DNA from: Cystobasidiopsis lactophilus
Taxonomy: Eukaryota; Basidiomycota; Agaricostilbomycetes; Agaricostilbales; Chionosphaeraceae
Direction: 5' to 3'
DNA length: 64,000 bases
NCBI GenBank assembly: GCA_001599975.1
Contig: BCIO01000006.1
Coordinates: forward strand, 1,297,587 to 1,361,586
Shown here: positions 45,126 to 55,637 of the stretch, one piece after another
Position numbering within the stretch: the stretch's first letter is position 1
How the letters are laid out: each line of letters starts with the position of its first letter
The notes under the pieces: model-generated
Databases searched by the model: none
The model's input: only the letters and a program-made list of their open reading frames with translations
What the model was told of the DNA's origin: nothing
Position numbers and translations under genes: made by a program

Positions 45126-48100
45126 ATGTCGGACCGCAAACGCAAAGGCGCCGCGCCGTTGGCCACAAAACAGAAACGACAGCGAGTCACCGCAGCGGAG
45201 TTGATGTCAGATGAAGAGGACAGCATTCTGAAGCGGGCACGAGAGATGCAAGAGGAGGTTGAAAATTTTGACGACGATGAAAGCGACAGCGCATCATCCG
45301 CAAGCAGCTCTAGCGGTTCAGCGCACTTTCATTCCTCTGAAGATGGCGATTTCGAAGATCTGGAAGCGGAGGAAGCCGTGGTATCGCAAAGCAACGGACA
45401 TGGTCCCAGTTTGACGAAGGTTGAAGGAGACGAGAGCAGACCGCTGTCGACCTCGCTGCTGGTATGTCTGAACTTCGCTGCCTCGTGCAAAGCAGTAAAA
45501 CAGGACCCAGGCGAGCACGCTGGCGAAGAAGTCTAGGACAACAGCGAAAATACGGGTTGTTGAAGATTTGCTCGACGAGATTCGCAAGATCTTCCTCAAG
45601 ACTCCCTCCATTGGCCAAAGCCCACCTCTGGATGCGGCAAAAGGCTTGAAACACACGAAGGTTCCGTGGCCTGCGAGGGCGCCAGACCTTTCCGCTGTCC
45701 GGTGGAAGTTGGGTTTCGAGCCTCCAACCAGCCTCAGTCCGTGTGGAGGGTGGCTTCTAGGAAGCGCGTGTCGTACGAAAGGAGCGTGGACTGTCGATGC
45801 CTCTGTGGAGATGCCTGCAGTAAGTTGCCTGGTCAGCTAAATCTGACGAGGCTTATGCGCACTGGTTGCCCATCAGACGCTATTCCAAGAGAACGACACC
45901 AAGGACTACCGTGTTCTCTGCAAGCGCAACTTTTACATTGCTGTGCTGTACAACGAGCTTGCGAAGCATCTGTCCACCAAACCTACCTGGGCCTTTCTGA
46001 ACGGCGACGAGCTGAAGCCGATTATAGCACTCCGACTGGAGCAGGACACTAAGACCAGCATCACGCTGCAACTGATTCCTGTTCTTCCCACGAAGCACCC
46101 CCTGCTGCCTCAAAGACTGGCTTTGCATCGAAACAACCTCAAGCCGCCTTCTCGCCACAACGAGCCCGATGACAATTCCGCAGCTCTGCCACCTACTCCG
46201 CTTTACAATCACTCTCTCCTTATGGATGTCATGTTTCATTCTATTCAATCGTCTCAGCAACGCGCAGCACGAGCGCCTGCAAACTACTCGGACGCTGCTG
46301 TGCTCCTGAAGCTATGGGCGACACACCATGGGTGGCAACAAACGGGCCTTGGAAGCGCTTTTTCAATCATCCTGGCCGAGTTAGTCACGGGGAATCAGGC
46401 TTTGCCAAGCGGAAGCTCCGCTCTGCAGCTCTTCCGAAGCGTGCTAGATCGTCTGAGCCGGCATGACTTTGCGAAGGCTGCCTTCTATCTCGGACACCAG
46501 CCAGTCACAGTAGGCTTGAATCCCTCTTTGAGAGCTTGGGGGTGGTCAGCTCAATGTGGAACAGGTCCCGGCGACATTCTTCCCAGCGTGCTTCGAGTCG
46601 ACAGGCCAGTTGAATTTGTTCGGCGCTTTTTCGCTCTCGTTTGTCCAACTGGTGAGTCCTCAAATGCATATGCTCGGACCTTGGAAGATTCTGACCCGGT
46701 GAGACGCTACAGGTCCAAGTACGAGCGCGCCAGGCTTTGGCCCTACTCGAAGGGGATTCCGCCGCAGGCTTTGAGGCCGTGTTCAGCTCTCTGCCGCAGT
46801 CTCCCGCCCAAGGATTCGACGTTACTGTCGATTTCGAAATCTCCTTGGCCCAAGTCGAAGGGCATGCCAAAAGCCTTTTTGCAGTATCCCATCCACGGCA
46901 AGCCTTCACCCACCATCTCGCCGCTACCCTAGCACAAGCTCTTACTTCTCGGGTCCGCGCCTTCTCTTTGGCTGCATCTCGAGAACTTCTGCCTTTACCG
47001 AAAACGGCGGCCTCGACTGTGGCTTTCAGGCTCGGCCTTGTTCTCGACGCTCTAAAGGCCACCCGCCTCACCGACTCCGGGCCGTCGGCAGAGGACGAAC
47101 AGGCTTGCCAAGACTTTCGCGCCTTTTGGTCAGGCAAGTCGGAACTGCGACAGTTCAAGAACGGGCAAATTTTGGAGACGGTTGTGTGGGACGCCAAGAC
47201 GCAGGTGGACCGCTGGGGCATCTGCGGCGACATCGTCAAGCACATCCTCACCTACCGCTTTGACGTTCTGCCAAACCAAATCACAGTCCGGGACACACCA
47301 TTCGCCGCCGTCCTGTCAGAACCCGCCATTGCCCGGAAGCACTTGTACCAACTCGAGCCCGGAGCTAAAGGTTTTGGGCTAGTCATGGACGCCTTTGACG
47401 ACTTTGCGACGGCTCTTCGAAAGCTGGAGGGCCCGCCGCTACCCATCAAGTCCATCCAACCTGCCAGCCCTGGCTTGCGCTACACAGCCTGCTTCGTGCC
47501 CGGCGCGCGCAAGACTGTCCACTACTGGAGCTCGTCCCCCGCCTGCCGCTTTATCGCTGCCTCAGAGATCCGGATCGCTTTCGAAACCTCAAACAAGTGG
47601 CCGGAGGACCTGGAGGCCGTGCAAAAGGTCAAGTCGGCCCTCCTGGTCAGCTTTGCCGACGCCATCCACGTCCAGATCCGCCACTCTACCTGCTCCATTC
47701 AATACGACCTCGACGCCTCACCGACGGCCGACAATGTGTCGCTTATGGTGTTGCTGCCCACCGGCTTTGCCTTTCGCATTCGGATCCACCACGAAACCGA
47801 AAAGCGACTGGCTCACGAGGCAGAGGACGCCGCTGCTTCATTGACTTATGAGAAGCGGTTTGTCTTTGAGCCCAGACACCACGCGGCCATCGTGTCCTTG
47901 CACCACCTATTCCCGGCCTACTCTACAACCACCCGCATAGTGGCCCGCTGGCTATCGAGCCACCTGCTCCTCCCTTACTTGCCCCATCCCGCAGTCGAGT
48001 TGATCTGCGCCTCGGTGTTCTTGGGCGCCAATCCGCCGGCCTCGCCACTGCAGGGGTTCGTCCGGGTGCTGAGCTTGCTGGCGGACGAGTGGACTTGGTG

Positions 48101-48923
48101 GACGGAGCCGCTGCTGGTGCCGCTCTACTCGGCGGTGGACAGCGTAGTGGACTTGGAGGCCAGGGTGGTTTTCCCGGCGGACAAGGCCGAGAAGAGCCTG
48201 CTGGCTTTCCAAGCGCGGCGTGGCGCCGACCCCAACATGACGCGGGACGCCTTTTGCATCGCGACGGAGGAGGACTTGGTTGGGCGGCAAATGGGGTTGG
48301 AGAGACTGGACAAGGTGATCGCCGGCCGCTTGACGCAGTTGGCCCGTGGCGCCGTGGCTGCGTTGGCCAACATGATGGAACCCACCTTCGACTTTTCTGT
48401 GAGCTTCATCTCGCACTAAGAAAGATACAGGATGAAACTCACTTTTGGGATCGGGCAGACCCTTTTCTCCACCTCGATGAAGGAATACGACTTTGTGATC
48501 CACCTCAAGCCGACCCTCTTGACCCGCCACCAGCACTCTATAGCCCCAACCGAACCGCTGCTCCGAGCGAAAGCGGCCTCCCTGCCCTCTGCACCGGCTG
48601 CCATCCCCATTGCGCTGGACCCGGCGTCCGACTTGTTCAACCTGCTCCAGAAAGAGCTGGGCTCGGCCGCCTACTTCTTCTACGACGAGTTCGGCGGCGC
48701 GGTGATCGCTGGCATCTTCCGGGCTGTGGACGTCCAACAGCAAGGGACACTGCCGCCATACCCGTGTGCTCCCGTGGAGGAGGGCGAGGGCGGCAAGAAG
48801 AAGAAGCGGCGGGTCCAAGTCGGCCTCGACGCTCAAGCCGTCCTCGGCGCCGTCGCCAGGCTCGGAGGTGATCTGGTCGAGCGGATCGAGCAGAGGAAGG
48901 GTCAAGCCAAGACTTCCAAGTAG
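45126..48923 (+). CDS. UTP22: U3 snoRNP protein Utp22 / NOL6 (Nrap) family
   Basis: Exons 45126..about 45465, 45545..45819, 45877..46509, 46565..46651, 46713..48398, 48459..48923; about 1161 aa. Acidic N-terminus (MSDEEDSILKRAREMQEEVE); Nrap blocks: LLDEIRKIFLKTPSI, DVDVVVEMP-type VDASVEMPATLFQEND, YRVLCKRNFYIAVLYNELAK, VLLKLWATHHGW, FESTGQLNLFGAFSLSFVQL, RWGICGDIVKHILTYRF, KEYDFVIHLKPTLL. Part of the UTP-C module in the 90S pre-ribosome. The exon 1/2 junction is not settled: GTATGT after 45461 breaks the phase; a GTCTGA donor at 45466 restores it. The last 22 bp overlap PSF1 on the other strand. Confidence 0.88.
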
Positions 48924-49543
48924 CCATTGAGGATGAGGCGCTCGACGTCGGGCCGGCGCACAAACACCAGGCTGTCCTTGCTGAAATTGACGGTGCCCCA
49001 CTCGGTCTCGACGTCGCCAATGTCCTTGAGCACGCGGACCTGCACGTAGAGCTCCTTCGGCGGGCGACCCAGCACGGGCGCGGTCAGGTCCAGGCTGGTC
49101 TTGGAAAAGGCGGCCTTGTAGTCGATGGCGAGCTGGGCGTAGCCGCGCAGGAAGTCGACCTCGGCCGGGGACATGTTCTTGCGCGTGTCTTTGTCCTGGG
49201 CGAGCACCGAGCCGACCTGGCCGCCTGAGGACCAAAACAAGCCTTTGAGCATGTCGATGCGCTGTTGGTGGTAGACGAGCAGGGCGCGCTTGTTCCTGCG
49301 CATGGCCAAGGCAGAGATGAGCAAGGCGGCGATCTGGCCATCGTCGGACTGGATCTGGGAGAAGACCTGGCCGCCGGTGTCGATTTGGTCGGCGAGCGAG
49401 CGCGTCTCCCTGGCGATGGAGCGCACCAGGGCGTCCGAGTAAGGGCGGAGGATGTTGGTCTGCTGGCTCCTGTGGCTGTCAAGGACGAGCTGGGTCGCCT
49501 GGTCGCCGTACGAGGGCGTGCGCGACGCTTGGGAGGCGTTCAT
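48902..49543 (-). CDS. PSF1: GINS complex subunit Psf1
   Basis: Intronless, 213 aa from the ATG at 49543 (an in-frame TTG lies 18 nt further up). Psf1 hallmarks: SYGDQATQLVLDSHRSQQTN near the N-terminus, helical SDDGQIAALLISALAMRRNK, NKRALLVYHQQRIDMLKGLF, MSPAEVDFLRGYAQLAIDYK, and the small C-terminal B domain (VNFSKDSLVFVRRPDVERLI, NGYLEVLA). Psf1 joins Sld5, Psf2 and Psf3 in GINS, part of the CMG helicase. It is one of very few intron-free genes in this window. Its stop codon lies inside the UTP22 coding sequence. Confidence 0.93.
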   Translation of the reverse strand: MNASQASRTPSYGDQATQLVLDSHRSQQTNILRPYSDALVRSIARETRSLADQIDTGGQVFSQIQSDDGQIAALLISALAMRRNKRALLVYHQQRIDMLKGLFWSSGGQVGSVLAQDKDTRKNMSPAEVDFLRGYAQLAIDYKAAFSKTSLDLTAPVLGRPPKELYVQVRVLKDIGDVETEWGTVNFSKDSLVFVRRPDVERLILNGYLEVLA

Positions 49544-49818
49544 CTCGCGGCTGCTCGCCAAGAGCTTCTTGTGCTCGCCTGTTCGCTGCTCTCGCTCATT
49601 CCGCCAACTCTGGTCTGCATTTTTATACCCTTTGCACTACACACAGTGGTCAGCACAACTGGCTGCTCTGAACCCTGCTCCCCTGCGCACGAATCACACT
49701 GCCCCCCTTTGCTGCTGCGTCTTGCCTGCGCGCTCTTTGGGCTGTGGACCTTGCCTTCCTTCCCCTAGCTTCCACATCGACGCTCTACAACAACTAGCAA
49801 CTACATTTGCGACCCAGA
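49544..49818. promoter_or_regulatory. divergent promoter between PSF1 and the M50B-like gene
   Basis: A 275-bp interval between two start codons on opposite strands. A TTTTTATACCC element sits near 49619-49629. No other feature was seen. Confidence 0.45.
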
Positions 49819-51225
49819 ATGGCCCCACTTTACGAACGAGACGTTTCGCTCGCCCCAAACTCGACGTGAGTTGGCAACTCGGCGGAAGGGCCGACTTCCC
49901 AGTTTCTGACAGCTGCTCCCTCATAACAGCCAGCGGATCACTTTGATCGTTATTGGAGTGTATGCCGTCTTCATTGCCATTGCATGGAACGTCTGGGGTG
50001 CGTTTCTCTTCCGCTTGAGATTTGGGTCTCGAGTCTCGACTTGACTGGCGTTCCCCCCAAAAGGACTTCGGCACCTCATCTACCCCTTCAAGCTCTTAAC
50101 TGTCGCCTTTCATGAGTTCTCGCATGCCTTAGTAGGTTGACTGGTCTCCTCGCACAAGCTCCACAAGGCTCATTCGGAGCAACCTCGTGTCGCCACAGAT
50201 TGGGTGGTGGGTTTGTTCAATCGACCCCTTGTAGCATCACCTTAGTCTTTGTCCTTGCAGTTGCACGGGAGCAAGAATCAAGAGCATCACTCTAGATCCG
50301 TGCGTTTCTGGGGCACCCTCGCATTGAGTTTCAGTGCTCAACCTTCACCCTTTTGTCGTACAGGAACGAAGGAGGCGCGACGACCATGAGCGGCGGCATC
50401 CAGGCCCTCTCTTTACCAGCTGGCTATTTGGGGTCCAGCTTGATCGGCGCCTTGCTCGTCTTTGCTGGCTTTGACGTACGTCGCCGCTGCCCTTCTTTCC
50501 TTCGCCGACCGGAGTCTGTGGGATCTAATCGAGATTTTGGACTGACTGCAGACGAATGCTGTGAGGGGACCTACACTCTCTTGGCGTGATCGCTCGTGCA
50601 GCCGACGCTGAGGCGCCTTGGCTTGTCTTGCAGAGCAAAGTGGCCTCCATCGTTCTGGGCGTCGCCTTCCTCTTGACCTTATGGTGGGCCAGAAGAGACT
50701 GGCTGCAAGTTTCCTACAGGACTCGTTCAACATAAACTGATTGGGGGCGGCAACAGAACGATCATCGTTGTGCTGGCCGCGGTCGGCCTTCTCGTGGCGG
50801 GCTGGTTCATCGCGCACGCCGAGCCGCTCCGCTACATTGTCCTCTTCGTTGGTGTCATGTCCTCCCTCTACTCTGTCTTCGACATCAGCGACGACTTGGT
50901 AGGTGGCCTTTGGCAGAGTTGATGCCACCATTCCTGACTTCCCGCCCGGCATCTATAAAGATCTTCAGGAAGGTCAACGAATCCGATGCCTCTGTGTTCG
51001 CCAAGCGTTATGGCGGCAGCAGTCAGTGTTGGGGCTGCTTGTGGCTCCTCATTTCCTTCATCTTTCTCACAGCCGGCATTCTGGTGGGCGAAGCTCTTTC
51101 CACTTTGAGCTTGACAGTATCTCAGCCTTGTTTGTGTTCTTCCACAGGCTGGGCTTGCCGTCTTCAAGGAGACCTTTTCAGAGCAACTGACGGACTCGAA
51201 GTCGTTCCTCCCGACTCGGTTCTGA
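49819..51225 (+). CDS. M50B-like membrane metalloprotease-family protein
   Basis: Exons 49819..49865, 49930..49997, 50064..50131, 50199..50206, 50261..50299, 50364..50475, 50552..50560, 50634..50704, 50757..50898, 50961..51083, 51148..51225; 254 aa, phases agree. Membrane segments: TLIVIGVYAVFIAIAW, then the zinc-binding AFHEFSHALIG (HExxH) and CCTGARIKSITLDPNEGG, further helices (LSLPAGYLGSSLIGALLVFA, SIVLGVAFLLTLWWA, VVLAAVGLLVAGWFIAHAEP). This is the fungal/plant peptidase M50B-like family; activity is unproven. Two microexons (8 and 9 nt) are needed to complete conserved blocks, and intron 50705..50756 starts GCAAGT. Confidence 0.87.
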
Positions 51226-51607
51226 TTTGCCACCACTGGAGTGCCCTCCTATCACTGGGCTTACGTGGCTCCTTGTACACCTCATGGACAGTTGTTGTAA
51301 CGGACACTTTATGCTCATAGACAAAGAGAACGAAATAGCATGTAACGAGCGAAGTGTAGAATTTCCCGCAGCCGCATAGTGAATCTTTTACTATGGAACA
51401 GTGTTGGCCTTTTCTTTTTAAGCTTGGAGGCCTTATCAGGCAGTTAATACAAGGGCTTTTAGAGAGTCCGTTAGTCCACAACCTTTCCACCTTGCCTGCC
51501 CGATCATGAACAAGGTGTCGCGTTTTCGAACAGGGTGCAGTCGAAGTTTTGACAGCTGGAAGAGATGGAGATTGTCTCAGCGAATGACAAAGTCGACGGC
51601 AAGGGCG
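51226..51607. other. convergent 3' region, nothing recognised
   Basis: A 382-bp stretch between two stop codons on opposite strands. AT-richer than the genes, as expected for 3' UTRs and polyadenylation signals; no other signal was found. Confidence 0.4.
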
Positions 51608-52440
51608 TCATTGAGCGGGCTTGTTGAAGGAGGCTGGCATCGGGGGAAGCGGTGGCGGCATCTTGTCGAAGCGAAATGCCTTTGACGACAAGGCCAGGCT
51701 GCTAGATCTGCTGCGCCGAAGAGGATGTTGGGTCTGCAGTGAGAGGAGCTCGGCACTAGATCCGCGGCGGCCCAAGACGGATGGCGGAATTAGGTGCGAT
51801 GCGTGCTGTGCGCCGTAGGGCCCCGAGGCCGACGACTCGCTGCTCGTTGACGCGCCGCTATCTCTTCTAGAGGACTTGTTGCCTGAACGGAGACGCGTCG
51901 TAAATCGAAATTCTGCCACAGGTAGAGCGGAAACGCGCGCACTTTCAATATAGCTGTGAATCGCGGAAAGCGCCTTGTCCTGATCCGTCTGGGAATGCCG
52001 TTGCTGAAGCATGGAAAAGGACGCGTAATGGGGAGGAGAAGTGGCTGGAGGGGTCTGCTGAGCATCATGTGAGCCAAGATCTAAGACCAAATTTTTAGGA
52101 GGGACGCCAGACGCACGGGCAGAGATTTGTTTGTTTGCAGGTGGAGAGTGTCAAACTGGTCTGGGAACGAGGCGTAGATGGGCAAGGGGGAGATCGCGTC
52201 GTCGGACTCGTCGCCCAAGCAGGCAAAGTCCAAGTCCGCCGTCGACGGCCGCTTCTTGATCTTCAAGAACAATTTTCGCACAGGCGAAGTGGGCACATGA
52301 CCCATGTTGTTGTTGTTTGTGATGGAGTTCGACCGCGAACGAGACTCCATGGGTGGCAAATCGATGCGAGTGTCGGGTAGGTCCAAGCAGCAAGGACAAG
52401 GGCTCGTCGTCGTAGCAGAACAGGCAGACCAGGGCGCCAT
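51608..52440 (-). CDS. Ser/Pro-rich orphan protein, 256 aa
   Basis: Complement of 51608..52054 and 52117..52440. The N-terminus is Cys-rich (MAPWSACSATTTSPCPCCLD), then an Asn run, a short basic motif (VRKLFLKIKKRPSTADLDF), then long Ser-rich disordered sequence with many RxxS/SP sites (SRRDSGASTSSESSASG, RRSRSSSLALSSKAFRF) and a proline-rich end (MPPPLPPMPASF). The 62-nt intron (donor GTGCGT at 52116) joins the two frames in phase 0. No domain; a phosphorylated regulatory or cytoskeletal linker protein is only a guess. Confidence 0.6.
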
Positions 52441-53278
52441 TCGGTCAATTTTGGGGACTCCAGATTGATTGCCTACCGGAGACAATCAAGGGAGTGCGCT
52501 AGATGGCGATGGAAGCAGGCCCGCGCCGCACGCGTCCGCAGACAACAGCCGGTTAGGGCTCATCTGTGAAATATCGGTCCCTGAGAGCTGGCTGAGCACA
52601 TGAAATGTGGCAAGGTCATGCAAACTGGGGCTCCTTTGGCCTATAGACAGGGGCAGAACATTAGGAGAGCAGCACGCAACTGGCTTTCAGGAGGCAGGTC
52701 GTCGAAGTTTTCGAAAAGTCATCGGAACCATTCGCAGAAGCAGCTGGACTGCCAGGTCAGTCAAACGGAGAGCAGCGAGCCGAGCGGGCACATGACGCTT
52801 TCGCCACCAGACTGCATTCTGAAGGTGTTTTAGGCCCGCGGGACGCCTCTATTACACTCCTTCTCATGTGCTAGACCCCGCAGAAGGTTAGGGAGACCGG
52901 GCCGACTAGAGGTTTGCCGAGCGAAGGTCGACTTCGTTCGACCTGCTCGAGAGACAGGGTCGCGCCCAAATCTGCAAAGTGCACTGCGGCTGAGATCCCA
53001 CTCGTTGAGTTGGGATTGTGTGATGACATGGAGTATTTCGGCAAGATACGAAGCGGAGACCTCGTAGGTAAAGGGTGGCTGGTGCGGCGAGACCTGCTCA
53101 ACAAGAAGGACGAGTGGTTGGCATTTCTCTGCACATTCGCTGGTGGTTTCTCAAGCCATCGTTGAGAAAATGATCATTTCAGTCAGAAATTATAGGGAAG
53201 CCGTAGAGGTGTAGAGTATAAGGAAAGGAAAGAGGACTTCTAAAAGTGGTGGCGACCGCCAGCAGGAGGTCTCGAATT
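52441..53278. other. intergenic, nothing recognised
   Basis: About 840 bp without a supported gene between the start of the Ser-rich orphan and the 3' end of the permease. Frames at 52600-52833 and 52914-53165 (+) are short and lack any support. Confidence 0.4.
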
Positions 53279-54974
53279 TTACTCGGCCTGGACTTGCGCC
53301 GACTTGCCGGAGACAGAGTCAGCGATGGGGTTGTTGAAAGCCGGGTATCGCTGGCCAAGGTGGAATTGGAAGAACGATTCCTTTTCGGCCTCGGTGAGTC
53401 GGTGGGGATCCTGGCGCAAAATCCAGCCTCGTCAGTCAATGGCAAGCTGACATAAATAGGCTATAATTTACATGGAGGTTACCCTGCAAAACAAAACGAA
53501 GAGACGTCAGACGAGTGCGAGAGCCACACCCAGAGCGGAGGCATACCATGGGGACTTGCAGCCAGAAGTGCTCCGCCGCAGCGGCAGCTCCAATCACGTA
53601 GTACGCGCAAAGGTATCCTGGACAGCACCAAAGAAGGAGTCAGGCGTATGCTAGCAGGAAACCGAATGTTGAACGGACCCGAGATGACCAGCAGATAGCC
53701 GCCCGCCTTTGAGAGTCCAGAGGTAGAGACTTCGTGCTTCATAAAAAGACCCAGTCAATCGCAGACTGGAATGGGCTGCAGAAGGTGCGCACCTTGAAGT
53801 AGGCAGCCGAGGTAACAGTGAGCGAGACGGCGGACGTCTGTGATGAGGTTGAGCGACCCATATGATCACAGAATCGGCGCGCTTACCAAGATGATAGCCG
53901 GGAAGATCAGATTACGGCGAAGGATGATGGCGCCTAACAGTGACTGGTAAGCCCAGCGATTGGATATGAGGCTTGAGGGAAAAGGCTTACCCAAGTGAAA
54001 GCCAACAATCGCGAACTATGAAGCCCGTCAATTGAGGTGCCTCAAACATGACTGGAACGTACCCAGAGAAGGCAAATGGCAATCTGGAGCGAGTCAGTCA
54101 GACGCGCCCGAATTCAGCAGGAGTCGACGCACAGAGTCATTCAAAGCCTGAGGAGGAACATTTGGAGTGGTGAGGTAGAAGTTGAGGATACCGGTGACAG
54201 GAAGGTAAGAAAGTCCAAGCTGCGGAGGAGGGGACATTAGTGCGGCAGGGGAAGGCGGCATGATTGGCACCCACAAAGCCCCAAAGTCCAGAGATAGCCT
54301 GCATGATTGGCTGAGATCCCTCCTGCACGGGCATTAGGAGGGCTGCTCACCAGAAACGTGATTGAGAAGAAGGTCTCGTTGGAGACGAAGCAGAGGATAG
54401 TGGCAAGGAAGCAACCGGGAGCGGCGACACCAAGGCAGAGGGCCGAGATGAGCAGAGGAGTGCCGACGGCGCGCCAATCAGCCGTATAAGCTCCATACAC
54501 GAGGCAGCCCAACTGGAACAGCAGCGTGAGCATCTAAACAGCGAGCGATTGAAAGTGACATCTACGCACGCCATGAGCTGTGGAAGACGCGGGCCTCAAA
54601 AGGTCGCTCGCACTGTAGATATGAAGTCACTGACCCGTGAAGCCGACTGCAGAGATGTCTGTGAGCATGTCACCCTGCCAGATACCAATCAGGCGAACGC
54701 ACGGGGAATGGGGTTGCCAAAGGTCCTGAAGGTGCCAGCCGGCTGCCCAAGGTGACGATCAGGGCTGTAACAGTGAGCGAAATCAGACACTCACGTTGAT
54801 GTCAGAGGGCTGTGAGAGAGTTCGTGATCAGCAAAGCGAAGTCCGCCTTTCAACGACGATGCTTACACGGTAGCTAGGGTGTACCTGCATTTGAGGGAGG
54901 GGTGGGATAATGGACATACGAGAGCCTCGCTTCTCGAGCTTGCTCGTCGGGGTCGTTGCTTCGGCAGCAGACAT
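53279..54974 (-). CDS. GPR1/FUN34/YaaH-like acetate/succinate permease
   Basis: Many short exons (about ten) between the ATG at 54974 (MSAAEATTPTSKLEKRGSRM) and the TAA at 53281-53279. The family motif is read across two introns as SDIN-PAGTFRTFGNPIP; membrane helices follow (MLTLLFQLGCLVYGAYTA, LLISALCLGVAAPGCFLATI, FFSITFL, PIMQAISGLWGFV, LGLSYLPVTGILNFYL, AIILRRNLIFPAIIL, KAGGYLLVISGPFN, AYYVIGAAAAAEHFWLQVPM) and a polar tail ending in frame with DPHRLTEAEKESFFQF. The exon just after NPIP, expected to hold the L-G part of the signature, was not resolved. Family members carry monocarboxylates at the plasma membrane. Confidence 0.6.
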
Positions 54975-55637
54975 CGTCAAAGTTCGTTGGGATGATTCGT
55001 GAGGAGAACCAATTGGAGTCGTTGGTTGAGCGCGAACAACCTTCCAGGGGAAGCTGCTTTGTCGACGGGAAAGAGACTAAAAGCAGCTCAGATACATTGC
55101 GAGGCAAGCGAAAGTCGGGGCGGCAAACGTTCGAAGGTTTCGCCCCTCTCTGGATCGAGTCTCTTCACAGCAAAGGGCATCCAAACGTCAAACGAGCGAC
55201 ATGGGAAAGACATCCCATGCGAAAGGCCACCCCGTGAATGACTTGAGAGGCATCCGAACATTGACAAGGCGGACGGTCACCAATCCATGGCAGCTGAGCC
55301 GCAGTGCGTTTCTTGTCGTGGAGTAGCGGAAAACGATGCGAAAGATCAAGGGCGTGGAGGCGATAGAAGACACAAAATGAGGTAAGTTGAGGGTCGTGAG
55401 AGAAGAAAAGCGGCCAATGCTTGGGCCACGTACGTCGGGACATTTGGTCAAAGCGCCGCCGAGCATGCGGAGTGCCACTCTGTCTCTTCAAGCATGCAGA
55501 CAAGAGAACAGTATCCTCCTCGAGACCATCATCATAAACAGGTACCGGGCAATAGCGGCCGGGGATCAATTCCAAGTTTCAATGATCAGTGATTAATGCT
55601 GCACCATAATCTGCGCGCATCATCAGGACTCTGGCTA

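Noticed and set aside
46510-46712. Continuous open frame through UTP22 46510-46712
   Set aside because: The frame is open but loses the conserved STGQLNLFGAF block; two introns restore it in the correct phase.
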